Positions 43,456 through 51,405 are shown, numbered from the stretch's first letter. The stretch: DNA of 64,000 nucleotides from an uncultured Anaerofilum sp. (GCA_944385935.1 CALWZC010000009.1:61983-125982); one strand, 5' to 3'. Notes: a model not told the origin generated them from the sequence alone. A program made the numbers and translations.

Positions 43456-44418
43456 ATGAGTTCGGTAATTGACAGAATTTATGGTATTGGTATTGTGCCT
43501 GTAATTGCTTTTAACAGTGTAGACGAGGCTGTGCCTCTGTGTAAGGCTTTGGTAGCAGGTGGCTTGCCCGCAGCCGAGGTAACTTTCCGCACTGCTTGCG
43601 CTGAGGATTGCATTCGCAAAATTAAGGCAGAAGTACCTGAGATGTTGCTGGGTGCTGGTACTGTTCTGACCAAAGAGCAGGTAGACCGCGCAATTGATGC
43701 AGGGGTTGAATTCATTGTAAGCCCCGGTTTTAATCCCGAAATTACCAAATACGCAATTTCTAAAGGTGCTTGCATGATGCCCGGCACTGCTACTCCCGGT
43801 GAGATGGAGCAGGCTATGAGCATGGGTTTGGAGGTTGTAAAGTTCTTCCCCGCAGAGCAGAACGGTGGCGTAGCAAAACTGAAAGCAGTTGCAGGCCCCT
43901 ATTCCAAACTGCGTTGGATGCCCACTGGCGGCGTAAACGCAAACAACCTGATGGATTACTTGAGCTTTGACAAAATCATCGCTTGTGGTGGCACTTGGAT
44001 GTGCAAGAGCGATGATATCAAGGCTGGAAACTGGGAAAAGATTGAGGGCTTGACCCGTGAAGGTGTAAACAATATGTTGGGCTTTACTTTGGGCCATGTA
44101 GGTATCAATTGCGAGAATGCCGACGAAGCTGCTAAAACTGCAAAATTGATTGCTGCAACATTTGGTATGGCTGCAAAAGAGGGCAACAGCTCTTGGTTTA
44201 CTGGCAAGAACGAGTTTGAAATCATGAAGAGCACCGGTCGTGGCACTCATGGTCATATTGCTGTTAAGACCAACACTTTGGACCGTGCCATCGCACACCT
44301 GAAGATGCAGGGCGTAGAGTTTGATGAGAGCAGCCTCGTAACCAAGAACGGCAAAAACATTGCAATCTATCTGAAAGACGAGATTGCAGGCTTTGCAATT
44401 CATCTGGTACAGAAATAA
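43456..44418 (+). CDS. KDPG/KHG aldolase fused to a VOC-like domain
   Basis: 320 residues. Residues 1-205 are a class I aldolase barrel: PVIAFNSVDEAVPLCKAL, GGLPAAEVTFRTACAED with the catalytic Glu, LLGAGTVLTKEQV, VSPGFNPEIT, VVKFFPAEQNGG with the Schiff-base Lys, and WMPTGGVNANN. It cleaves 2-keto-3-deoxy-6-phosphogluconate to pyruvate and glyceraldehyde-3-phosphate. Residues about 213-320 add a domain not in typical KDPG aldolase (about 210 residues), with HVGINCENADEAA, GTHGHIAVKTNTLDRA and YLKDEIAGFAIHL in the pattern of vicinal-oxygen-chelate proteins. ATG 43456 follows AAAGGAG. It is followed by KDG kinase, its partner. Confidence 0.9.
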   Translation: MSSVIDRIYGIGIVPVIAFNSVDEAVPLCKALVAGGLPAAEVTFRTACAEDCIRKIKAEVPEMLLGAGTVLTKEQVDRAIDAGVEFIVSPGFNPEITKYAISKGACMMPGTATPGEMEQAMSMGLEVVKFFPAEQNGGVAKLKAVAGPYSKLRWMPTGGVNANNLMDYLSFDKIIACGGTWMCKSDDIKAGNWEKIEGLTREGVNNMLGFTLGHVGINCENADEAAKTAKLIAATFGMAAKEGNSSWFTGKNEFEIMKSTGRGTHGHIAVKTNTLDRAIAHLKMQGVEFDESSLVTKNGKNIAIYLKDEIAGFAIHLVQK

Positions 44419-44478
44419 TCTTGCCCTATTCTACATTTCCCACTATTGACATATTGTAAAACAAGGAGATATTTTCAC

Positions 44479-45504
44479 ATGAAAGTTGTTACTTTTGGCG
44501 AGTTGATGATTCGTTTACAGCCCTACAACTACGAGCGTTTTGTACAGGCTGACCATCTGGAGTTTACCTTTGGCGGCGGCGAAGCCAATGTTGCTGTTTC
44601 TTTGGCAAACTATGGTGTAGATGCTGCTTTTGTAAGTAAGCTGCCCAGCCATGCCATTGGTCAGGCTGCTGTAAACAGCTTGCGTCGTTATGGTGTAGAC
44701 ACCAGCATGATTACTCGTGGTGGCGACCGTGTAGGTATCTACTTCAACGAGAAGGGTGCTTCTCAGCGTCCCTCCGTTTGCATTTATGACCGTGCACATT
44801 CTGCTATTTCTGAGGCTACTTCTGCCGACTTTAACTGGGATGCCATTTTTGAAGGTGTAGATTGGTTCCACTTCACTGGCATTACTCCGGCTTTGGGCAA
44901 AAATGTTGTAGAAATCTGCAAAGAGGCTTGCAAGGCTGCAAAGGCTCATGGCGTAAAAATTAGCTGTGACTTGAACTACCGTGGTAAGCTGTGGACTCGT
45001 GACGAGGCTCGTGAGGCTATGACTGAGTTGTGCCAGTATGTAGACGTTTGCATTTCCAACGAGGAGGATGCAAAGGATGTATTTGGCATTGAGGCTGAAA
45101 ACACCAACATTACCGGTGGTGAGCTGAACCACGAGGGCTACAAGAGTGTAGCAAAACAGTTGGCTGACAAGTTCAACTTTGAGATGGTTGCAATTACTCT
45201 CCGTGAAAGCAAATCTGCTTTTGACAACGACTGGAGCGCAATGCTGTACAATGTTGCAAAGGATGAGTATTGCTTCTCCAAGAAGTACCATTTGCATATC
45301 ATCGACCGCATTGGCGGCGGCGACAGCTTTGGCGGCGGTCTGATTTATTCCTTGCTGAACGGCAAAAACACCCAAGAGGCTGTTGAATTTGCAGTTGCTG
45401 CTTCTGCATTGAAGCACTCCATTGAGGGTGACTACAACTTTGCTACTGTTCCTGAGGTAGAGAAGTTGGCAGGTGGCGACGGCTCTGGTCGTGTGCAGCG
45501 ATAA
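44479..45504 (+). CDS. kdgK: 2-keto-3-deoxygluconate kinase (PfkB family)
   Basis: 341 residues. It phosphorylates KDG to KDPG for the aldolase upstream. PfkB motifs: TFGELMIRLQPYNYERFVQA, FTFGGGEANVAVSLANYG, and the C-terminal RIGGGDSFGGGLIYSLLNG with the catalytic Asp. The Arg and Tyr pattern near the N-terminus fits KDG kinase rather than fructokinase, but that is a judgement by context. ATG 44479 follows AAGGAGATATTTTCAC. It ends with a terminator at 45547. Confidence 0.88.
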   Translation: MKVVTFGELMIRLQPYNYERFVQADHLEFTFGGGEANVAVSLANYGVDAAFVSKLPSHAIGQAAVNSLRRYGVDTSMITRGGDRVGIYFNEKGASQRPSVCIYDRAHSAISEATSADFNWDAIFEGVDWFHFTGITPALGKNVVEICKEACKAAKAHGVKISCDLNYRGKLWTRDEAREAMTELCQYVDVCISNEEDAKDVFGIEAENTNITGGELNHEGYKSVAKQLADKFNFEMVAITLRESKSAFDNDWSAMLYNVAKDEYCFSKKYHLHIIDRIGGGDSFGGGLIYSLLNGKNTQEAVEFAVAASALKHSIEGDYNFATVPEVEKLAGGDGSGRVQR

Positions 45505-45546
45505 GGTATTCAAGTACTCTCAATTCATAGATAGATTTACCTTCCA

Positions 45547-45591
45547 AGCAAAAGGAGGCAGCCTGTTACAGGTTGGCCTCCTTTTGCTTGT
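45547..45591 (+). terminator. terminator after kdgK
   Basis: GCAAAAGGAGGC pairs with GCCTCCTTTTGC around an inner AGCCTGTTACAGGTT element, followed by TTGTTGTTATTTT. Confidence 0.75.
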
Positions 45592-45611
45592 TGTTATTTT
45601 AGGAATTTTGC

Positions 45612-45640
45612 TTGAAATTTTGTATGCAAAGTGATATTCT
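45612..45640 (+). promoter_or_regulatory. promoter of the GntR gene
   Basis: TTGAAA, 17-base spacer, TATTCT. Operator candidate A (45641-45669) lies immediately downstream. Confidence 0.65.
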
Positions 45641-45669
45641 GAATACAAGATAAACCATTGTAATACAGA
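45641..45669. promoter_or_regulatory. candidate GntR operator A
   Basis: GAATACAAGAT, then ATTGTAATACAGA. A nearly identical pair occurs at 46437-46464 before kduI, and both promoters flank the GntR gene, suggesting autoregulation and control of kduI. Confidence 0.5.
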
Positions 45670-45682
45670 AAGGGGAGGGAGT

Positions 45683-46366
45683 ATGGGCAATTTTCCGCCA
45701 AATTCCAGCCAAGGAATTTATGAAACATTGCAGCGGGAAATTTTGGATTTGCAGTTGAAGCCTGGGCAACAGCTTAGCGAAAATGAACTGTGCACTCGGT
45801 TTGGCGTTTCTCGAACACCAGTACGCAGCGTTTTACAGCGGTTAAAGGAGGCAGGGCTGGTAGATGTAGTGCCCTATAAAGGCACCAGTGTTACCCTGCT
45901 AAGTATGGACGAAATTCAGCAACGAATCTATATGCGTGTGGCCATAGAAAGTATGGTTCTGCGAGATTTTATTGACTGTTGCACCCCTATTTTGCTGGAA
46001 AAAGTTCGTTATATCATCCGAAAACAAACTGTACTGTTGGAAAATGATTTTGACAGCAGCCAATTTTATCAGTTAGATAGCCAGCTCCATGAAGTTTGGT
46101 TCCGCACAACCCATAAAGAATTATTGTGGCAAACCATCCAAAAATCTCAGGTAAACTATACACGTTTTCGGATGCTGGATATTGTAGCAGTACAAAATTA
46201 TAGTGAGATTGTAGCAGAACATCAGGAATTGTTTCAAATTATTGAAAGCAAAAACAAAGATGCTGTGGAATCTTGGGTAAAAAAACATATGTATGGTGGA
46301 ATTTATCGGCTGGGAGATAGGATTCACACAGAATTCAAAGAGTATTTTCAGCCAGAAAACCATTGA
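45683..46366 (+). CDS. GntR-family regulator with FCD-type ligand domain
   Basis: 227 residues. N-terminal winged helix (GIYETLQREILDLQLKPGQQ; NELCTRFGVSRTPVRSVL), then an all-helical effector domain (about 85-220) of the FadR/UxuR group. Members of this group control hexuronate genes by binding uronates or KDG. ATG 45683 follows AAAGGGGAGGGAGT. It lies just upstream of kduI with shared operator-like sequences, so it probably regulates kduI-kduD and itself. Confidence 0.88.
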   Translation: MGNFPPNSSQGIYETLQREILDLQLKPGQQLSENELCTRFGVSRTPVRSVLQRLKEAGLVDVVPYKGTSVTLLSMDEIQQRIYMRVAIESMVLRDFIDCCTPILLEKVRYIIRKQTVLLENDFDSSQFYQLDSQLHEVWFRTTHKELLWQTIQKSQVNYTRFRMLDIVAVQNYSEIVAEHQELFQIIESKNKDAVESWVKKHMYGGIYRLGDRIHTEFKEYFQPENH

Positions 46367-46426
46367 TGGATAGAAATTGACAGTATTGCACAAGGAAAAC
46401 AGTAGAAGTTTGTGCTTGTATCCAGA

Positions 46427-46455
46427 TTGAAAAGTAGAATACAAGATGATATATT
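46427..46455 (+). promoter_or_regulatory. kduI: promoter of kduI
   Basis: TTGAAA, 17-base spacer, TATATT. Operator candidate B overlaps its spacer and -10. Confidence 0.7.
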
Positions 46456-46464
46456 GTATACAGA
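46437..46464. promoter_or_regulatory. candidate GntR operator B
   Basis: GAATACAAGATGATATATTG then TATACAGA, matching site A at 45641 base for base in its two arms. CTTGTAT at 46415 gives an inverted half-site. Confidence 0.5.
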
Positions 46465-46547
46465 GGCGGATATATCGCCCAATGAACAAAGCCATCTCCG
46501 TACCTGTTTAGCCGTTTCTTCTCCCGGCTGAATGGGATTTTTGGGCG

Positions 46548-46588
46548 GCAGTGGGTTTGCAGTTAGCAAGGGGCTGTAAACCCGCTGC
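46548..46588 (+). other. 15-pair hairpin in the kduI leader
   Basis: GCAGTGGGTTTGCAG pairs with CTGTAAACCCGCTGC (two wobble pairs) around TTAGCAAGGGG. No U-run follows. It lies 53 bases before kduI and may stabilise the mRNA 5' end or control translation. Confidence 0.6.
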
Positions 46589-46641
46589 ATGCTGATTCAA
46601 CAAGACAACAATTTTTTAAATATTTCTAGGAGGTATTTTTT

Positions 46642-47484
46642 ATGGATATTCGTTATTCCTGCAACCAGCGTGATTTTAAACGTTACACCACCGAGGAAAC
46701 TCGCAACGAGTTTTTGATTACTGGCTTGTATAAGGCAGATGAGATTGTTGCTGTATACAGCCATGTAGACCGTATGGTAACTTTGGGCTGTATGCCTGTA
46801 AACGAGAGTGTTTCCATCGACAAGGGCATTGATGTATGGCACAACTTTGGTACTCACTATCTGTTGGAGCGTCGTGAAATTGGTATCTTTAACATTGGCG
46901 GTAGCGGAAAAATTACCGTAGATGGCACCGTTTACAACCTGAACTATAAAGATTGCCTCTACATCACCATGGGTGCAAAAGAGGTTCTGTTCAGCAGCGA
47001 TGATGCGAACAAGCCTGCTAAATTCTTTATGGTATCTGCTCCTGCTCATTGCAGCTATGAAAACCGCTTGATTAAGATTGAAGATGCAGCAAAGAAGCCT
47101 CTGGGTACTATGGAAACCTCCAACAAGCGTGTTATCAACCAGTTTATCCATCCCAGTGTATTGAAAACCTGCCAACTGTCTATGGGCATGACCTGCTTGG
47201 AGCCCGGCAGCGTATGGAACACTATGCCTGCACATACTCATGAGCGTCGTATGGAAATCTACACCTATTTTGAGATTCCTCAGGACAATGTAGTATTCCA
47301 TATGATGGGCGAAGGCAACGAAACCCGTCACATTGTAATGCAGAATGAAGAAGCTGTTATCAGCCCTTCTTGGAGCATCCATTCTGGTGCAGGTACCAGC
47401 AACTACACCTTCATTTGGGCAATGGGTGGCGAAAATCAGGAATTTGATGATATGGATGTAATCCCCACCACCGAGCTGCGATAA
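46642..47484 (+). CDS. kduI: 5-dehydro-4-deoxy-D-glucuronate isomerase
   Basis: 280 residues, full length for KduI. The enzyme turns 5-keto-4-deoxyuronate, formed after lyase attack on pectin or similar uronans, into 2,5-diketo-3-deoxygluconate. Visible motifs: MDIRYSCNQRDFKRYTTEET, YLLERREIGIFNIGG, and metal-binding His in MPAHTHERRMEIYTYFEI with a later His in SPSWSIHSGAGT. ATG 46642 follows AGGAGGTATTTTTT. It is followed by kduD, the next enzyme. Confidence 0.95.
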   Translation: MDIRYSCNQRDFKRYTTEETRNEFLITGLYKADEIVAVYSHVDRMVTLGCMPVNESVSIDKGIDVWHNFGTHYLLERREIGIFNIGGSGKITVDGTVYNLNYKDCLYITMGAKEVLFSSDDANKPAKFFMVSAPAHCSYENRLIKIEDAAKKPLGTMETSNKRVINQFIHPSVLKTCQLSMGMTCLEPGSVWNTMPAHTHERRMEIYTYFEIPQDNVVFHMMGEGNETRHIVMQNEEAVISPSWSIHSGAGTSNYTFIWAMGGENQEFDDMDVIPTTELR

Positions 47485-47526
47485 CAATTTTTTAAAATAG
47501 AAGAAGTTTTAAGGAGGAAAATACAA

Positions 47527-48327
47527 ATGAACTTGAGCGCATTTGATTTGACCGGTAAGGTTGCACTGGTAACCGGTGCTTCTTATGGAATTGGTTTTGC
47601 TATTGCAAAAGGTTTGGCATCTTGTGGTGCAACCATCTGCTTCAACGACATCAATGATGAGTTGCTGCAAAAGGGTCTGGCAAACTACAAGGAAGCAGGC
47701 ATTGAGGCTCATGGCTATGTTTGCGATGTTACCGATGAAGCTGCTGTGCAAGCAATGGTACAAAAAATTGAGCAGGAAGTTGGCGTAATTGATATTTTGG
47801 TAAACAACGCCGGCATTATCAAGCGTATCCCCATGATTGAGATGGATGCTGCTGATTTCCGCAAGGTAATTGATGTTGACCTGAATGCTCCCTTTATCTG
47901 TGCAAAGGCTGTAATTCCTTCTATGATTAAGAAGGGCGGCGGAAAAATCATCAACATCTGCTCTATGATGAGTGAGTTTGGCCGTGAAACCGTTTCTGCT
48001 TATGCTGCTGCAAAGGGTGGCTTGAAGATGTTGACCAAAAACATTGCTTCTGAGTATGGTCAGTATAACATTCAGTGTAACGGCATTGGCCCTGGCTATA
48101 TTGCTACTCCTCAGACTGCACCTCTCCGTGAGGTTCAGCCCGATGGCAGCCGTCATCCCTTTGACCAGTTCATTCTGGCAAAGACCCCTGCAAACCGTTG
48201 GGGCGAGCCTGAGGATTTGGCAGGCCCTGCTGTATTCCTGTCCTCCTCTGCATCTGACTTTGTAAACGGTCTGATTTTGTATGTAGATGGCGGTATTGCT
48301 GCTTACATCGGCAAGCAACCCTCTTGA
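47527..48327 (+). CDS. kduD: 2-dehydro-3-deoxy-D-gluconate 5-dehydrogenase
   Basis: 266-residue short-chain dehydrogenase reducing 2,5-diketo-3-deoxygluconate to KDG. NAD site LVTGASYGIGFAIAKGL, NNAGIIKRIPMIEMD, catalytic Ser and YxxxK in SMMSEFGRETVSAYAAAKG. The block GQYNIQCNGIGPGYIATPQT and the order after kduI favour KduD over gluconate 5-dehydrogenase. ATG 47527 follows AAGGAGGAAAATACAA. Confidence 0.9.
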   Translation: MNLSAFDLTGKVALVTGASYGIGFAIAKGLASCGATICFNDINDELLQKGLANYKEAGIEAHGYVCDVTDEAAVQAMVQKIEQEVGVIDILVNNAGIIKRIPMIEMDAADFRKVIDVDLNAPFICAKAVIPSMIKKGGGKIINICSMMSEFGRETVSAYAAAKGGLKMLTKNIASEYGQYNIQCNGIGPGYIATPQTAPLREVQPDGSRHPFDQFILAKTPANRWGEPEDLAGPAVFLSSSASDFVNGLILYVDGGIAAYIGKQPS

Positions 48328-48334
48328 TTGAGGG

Positions 48335-48390
48335 CAAAGGCTTTGCCTTTGCAATCCGTTAGCTTTTGAAAAAGCTAAACCAAAACTTTT
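48335..48390 (-). repeat. dispersed hairpin repeat, copy 1 (reverse orientation)
   Basis: Read on the minus strand: AAAAGTTTTGG, a hairpin TTTAGCTTTTTCAAAAGCTAA, CGGATTG, then CAAAGGC-AAA-GCCTTTG. The order and core match copies at 49519 and 50334. It lies next to the terminator at 48393. Confidence 0.65.
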
Positions 48391-48392
48391 CT

Positions 48393-48438
48393 ATCAGGCA
48401 ACAGAAGGGTATAGGCCCTTTTGTTGCCTGATTTTTTG
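48393..48438 (+). terminator. terminator after kduD
   Basis: ATCAGGCAACAGAAGGG pairs with CCCTTTTGTTGCCTGAT around TATAGG, followed by TTTTTTG. Confidence 0.9.
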
Positions 48439-48577
48439 TAAAAAACACACATTTTGCAACCAGATTCGCAAGAAATTACCATGACAGAAGGGAAATGTTG
48501 GGGTATAGTGGTTAATAAGGAATGGGAAAAGAGTTTCCCTACAAAATGGATATTTTGTTGAAAAGGAGAGATGAAAG

Positions 48578-49459
48578 ATGTATACCATCAGTAAGCAGCA
48601 TTTGTCCCACCAAGGTGCAGAGTATGACCAATATGTTTTGGCAGACACCGAGGCAAACACCACGGTTACCATTACCCCTTGCAAGGGTGGAATGATTACA
48701 GGCATGACCTTGAAAGGGCAAGAATTTAGCTGGCTGCGTGACCCCAATTTCTATTTGCCTGAACGTCCGCGCTGTGCAGTGCCTGTTTTGTTCCCTTGCT
48801 GTGGACGTTGTGCAGATGGAAAAAACACCTTTGAGGGAAAAGAATATCCCATGGATATTCATGGAATGGCGCACAGCTTACCTTGGGAAGTAGTTGCAGA
48901 AAACTGTGAAGATGGCGCAGCACTGACAGTGCAATTTACCAACAATGAAACAACAATGCAATTTTATCCCTATGCTTTCTCGGTGAAAATTACCTACCGT
49001 TTGAAGGGCAACACTGTTTTCTTAGAGCAGGAATACCACAACGCTGACACAAAGATCATGCCCTTTGCTTTTGGATTCCATCCCTATTTTGCTTGTACCG
49101 ATGTTCGTAACTTGCAATGGGATTTGAAAGCAGCTACACAGGAGGACCCCGACACAGGAAAATCCATTCCTGCACCTGCACAGGTTGACTTCCCCTATGA
49201 CCCCGACCAAACCACCCGCTATTACAAAGGTGTACAGAGCCCCATGGCATTTACCGATACCCAAAGCGGTCATAAAGTAACCATTGATTTTGACCAGCAT
49301 TTTGGCAATGTGGTTTTGTGGAGCCAATGTGAACTGGGCTTTGTTTGCATGGAGCCATGGAACGGCTGGCCCAACAGCCTGAATACAGGAGATTGTGAGA
49401 AGTTGGAGCCGGGCAAGAGCCTTTCTGCTGTTTGCTCTTTCTCTATGGATTTAGTATAA
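48578..49459 (+). CDS. aldose 1-epimerase (galactose mutarotase-like)
   Basis: 293 residues of the COG2017/LacX-like fold. It interconverts alpha and beta forms of a sugar. Motifs: CKGGMITGMTLKGQEFSWLRD, RCAVPVLFPCCGR, and FAFGFHPYFACTDV with a catalytic His; MDIHGMAHSLPWEV holds the other. The C-terminal acidic residue that acts as base lies in the CELGFVCMEPWNGWPNS block. ATG 48578 follows AAAAGGAGAGATGAAAG. It sits alone between two terminators. The natural substrate is probably a uronate or its parent sugar, from context. Confidence 0.85.
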   Translation: MYTISKQHLSHQGAEYDQYVLADTEANTTVTITPCKGGMITGMTLKGQEFSWLRDPNFYLPERPRCAVPVLFPCCGRCADGKNTFEGKEYPMDIHGMAHSLPWEVVAENCEDGAALTVQFTNNETTMQFYPYAFSVKITYRLKGNTVFLEQEYHNADTKIMPFAFGFHPYFACTDVRNLQWDLKAATQEDPDTGKSIPAPAQVDFPYDPDQTTRYYKGVQSPMAFTDTQSGHKVTIDFDQHFGNVVLWSQCELGFVCMEPWNGWPNSLNTGDCEKLEPGKSLSAVCSFSMDLV

Positions 49460-49480
49460 AATTTTCCATTAACATCATTA

Positions 49481-49516
49481 CAAAAGGGAGGACACCCAAG
49501 TGTCCTCCCTTTTTGT
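49481..49516 (+). terminator. terminator after aldose epimerase (start of direct repeat 1)
   Basis: AAAAGGGAGGACAC pairs with GTGTCCTCCCTTTT. The same hairpin recurs at 50295. Confidence 0.9.
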
Positions 49517-49578
49517 GTAAAAGTTTTACTCAATTTTTCCAAAAAATTGCGGATACAAAGGCAGAGCCTTTGAATAAA
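49482..49578. repeat. direct repeat 1 of a 97-base pair
   Basis: Matches 50296-50393 with about seven differences. It comprises a terminator (49482-49516), then the dispersed element (49519-49572): AAAAGTTTTACT, hairpin CAATTTTT/AAAAATTG, GCGGATA, hairpin CAAAGGC-AGA-GCCTTTG. It flanks the DUF2089/membrane gene pair. Confidence 0.85.
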
Positions 49579-49655
49579 ACAAAATATTATTTTTATATTG
49601 ACTTTAATAAAATTAAAATATATACTTAATTATAATAAAGAAGGGGGATGGTGTT

Positions 49656-49961
49656 ATGGAAATTTTGCCAGAATGGCTTGCTGGCTTGGAGGAAGAAGAG
49701 CTTGCCTTTATAAAAAAGTTTATCCTTGCGTCCGGTTCTCTAAAAGAAATCGCAAAGCAATATGAAGTGACCTATCCCACAGTGCGCCTGCGGCTGGATA
49801 GGTTGATTCAGAAAATTCAGATTGCCGAGGATACAGAAAATGATAGCTATGTATCGTTGGTAAAAAAGTTGGCATTGCAAGATAAGATTGATTTTGATAC
49901 AGCAAAAATACTTATTACCACATACAAAAAACAGAAAGAGGGGAATAATCCATGCAAATGA
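49656..49961 (+). CDS. DUF2089-like helix-turn-helix protein
   Basis: 101 residues: LPEWLAGLEEEELAFIKKFI, LASGSLKEIAKQYEVTYPTV and RLRLDRLIQKIQIAEDT. This is the helical part of DUF2089, which ends in the YPTVR motif of a sigma-like HTH; the N-terminal zinc ribbon is absent. A helical C-terminal tail follows. It probably controls its own operon. ATG 49656 follows AAGAAGGGGGATGGTGTT. It overlaps the membrane protein gene by 10 bases. The region is AT-richer than its neighbours and lies between direct repeats, which suggests it was gained or copied. Confidence 0.75.
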   Translation: MEILPEWLAGLEEEELAFIKKFILASGSLKEIAKQYEVTYPTVRLRLDRLIQKIQIAEDTENDSYVSLVKKLALQDKIDFDTAKILITTYKKQKEGNNPCK

Positions 49962-50281
49962 TTACTTTGATGGCATCTGTTATCAATTTGGGATTAGTAA
50001 TAGCTATTTTGGGAGGAATTGTAGCATTACAGATTTTTTTGAGCAAAAGAAAAAGCAAGTGGCTGGGGCTTATTTTGCCAATTAGTTTTTTTATACCTAC
50101 CCTTTTGATTATTTTGCTTAATACTGTAGAAACTAACTTTTTTAATACTATAATGATGTTATTTCCTGTGTTATTGCTTGCTAATATTCCCTCTATCATA
50201 TGTTTATGTATTTATATTATTTGCAGAAAAAGCCATAGTGCCAAACAACAACTGGATAAAATGAATATACAAGACCTTTAA
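49952..50281 (+). CDS. small membrane protein paired with the DUF2089 gene
   Basis: 109 residues with three hydrophobic helices (about 8-28, 37-57, 66-92) and a short polar tail. Not recognised. The start overlaps the DUF2089 gene by 10 bases, so the two are coupled. Pairs of a small HTH gene and a small membrane gene occur widely in Clostridia and may be one-component membrane-controlled regulators. AT-rich codon use differs from the sugar genes around it. Confidence 0.7.
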   Translation: MQMITLMASVINLGLVIAILGGIVALQIFLSKRKSKWLGLILPISFFIPTLLIILLNTVETNFFNTIMMLFPVLLLANIPSIICLCIYIICRKSHSAKQQLDKMNIQDL

Positions 50282-50294
50282 TATTGAGCAATGT

Positions 50295-50328
50295 AAAAAG
50301 GGAGGACACCTAGTTGTCCTCCCTTTTT
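50295..50328. terminator. terminator between convergent genes (start of direct repeat 2)
   Basis: AAAAAGGGAGGACA with TGTCCTCCCTTTTT, the counterpart of 49481-49516. Confidence 0.88.
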
Positions 50329-50393
50329 GCGTGAAAGTTTTACTCAATTTTTTTCAAAAAATTGCGGATACAAAGGCAGAGCCTTTGAATAAA
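50296..50393. repeat. direct repeat 2 of a 97-base pair
   Basis: Counterpart of 49482-49578. Differences lie mostly in the terminator loop and in one T-run. The dispersed element occupies 50334-50387. Its end is 3 bases from the stop of the AraC gene. Confidence 0.85.
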
Positions 50394-50395
50394 CA

Positions 50396-51286
50396 TTAGT
50401 CCAGTCTGGCTGCCATTTTTTCTGCCTTTAAGCTAGTGACAAATTCTTTGGGGCTGATTTGATATTCTGACTTAAACGCTCTGTAAAAGTTTGCATAATC
50501 CCCAAAACCACAATGTTGGTATACATCCGTTGGTGGCATACCATCGCTTAGCATTTGTTTGGCAATCACTAGCCGCTTTTGGATAATATACCGATATACT
50601 GAGGTTCCCACCAGCCGGTTGAATTCATGGGAAAGATGATACTTGCTAATAAAAAACTTCCCTGCCAGTAAATCCAGTGATAAATCTTCACTGTAGTGCT
50701 CATTGATATATGTTAACACATTGGATACCACAGGACCAGATTTATCCTTTACCTCGTGGTGTTGCGGGTTGCGCTGGGAAAGTCGATTGATTAGAATAAG
50801 CAGCTCTACCAAATAGGCACTGGCGGCAAGGTCGCTGGCAAACTCGTTGGACTCGGTTTCCACTATCAGCCGTTCCATCAAGGAAGTAATAAACTGCCGA
50901 GTGGTGACATCTGGGCGGATAAGGTTGGTATGGTGGGGAAGAGCAGTGTCAAAACAGGCGGTCAGGTCGTGGCCAGTTCTCATAAAATCCTTAATAAAGG
51001 ACTTGTCAATCCATAACACAATGCGTTCATAGGGCTGCTTTTCCCAAGTAAACATAGGTTGGTGCAGCTCCAATGGACTGATGAGAAGAATATCTCCCGG
51101 CATCAGGTGATAGTTGCGGCTTTCAATGCTGTAGTTTACATTTCCTGATAGAAAAAGGTACACTTCGTAAAAATCATGGTGGTGCAGAGCAACTTCATTC
51201 AAATAGGAGTCTCGATAGCGATGAATTTCATAATTATTTTGCAGCATATACTGCCGTGTAATAAAATTTTGTACCTTTGCCGGCAT
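50396..51286 (-). CDS. AraC-family regulator
   Basis: 296 residues. An N-terminal cupin (NEVALHHHDFYEVYLFLSGN; MPGDILLISPLELHQPMF) senses a ligand, and two C-terminal HTH units (LAGKFFISKYHLSHEFNRLV; HCGFGDYANFYRAFKSEYQIS) bind DNA. It is divergent from the isomerase/oxidoreductase operon at 51523, so it should activate that operon in response to a sugar. I use ATG 51286, just after AAAGGTGGGTC; a GTG at 51316 is less supported. Confidence 0.88.
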   Translation of the reverse strand: MPAKVQNFITRQYMLQNNYEIHRYRDSYLNEVALHHHDFYEVYLFLSGNVNYSIESRNYHLMPGDILLISPLELHQPMFTWEKQPYERIVLWIDKSFIKDFMRTGHDLTACFDTALPHHTNLIRPDVTTRQFITSLMERLIVETESNEFASDLAASAYLVELLILINRLSQRNPQHHEVKDKSGPVVSNVLTYINEHYSEDLSLDLLAGKFFISKYHLSHEFNRLVGTSVYRYIIQKRLVIAKQMLSDGMPPTDVYQHCGFGDYANFYRAFKSEYQISPKEFVTSLKAEKMAARLD

Positions 51287-51376
51287 GACCCACCCACCTT
51301 TGTTTTTGTATTTCACAATTAGTTATATTATTAACAGCATAAAACAATTTACGCAATGTGTCAAGCAATAATCGCA

Positions 51377-51405
51377 TTGAAGATTGCGAATAATTGTGAT
51401 AGGAT
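51377..51405 (+). promoter_or_regulatory. candidate promoter of the 51523 operon
   Basis: TTGAAG, 17-base spacer, TAGGAT. The weak -10 fits dependence on the divergent AraC activator. Confidence 0.4.

Noticed and set aside
43411..44403. 330-residue minus-strand frame opposite the aldolase gene
   Set aside because: Antisense artefact of strong codon bias in a highly expressed gene; same for the long antisense frames under kdgK, kduI, kduD, purF, purL and uxaC.
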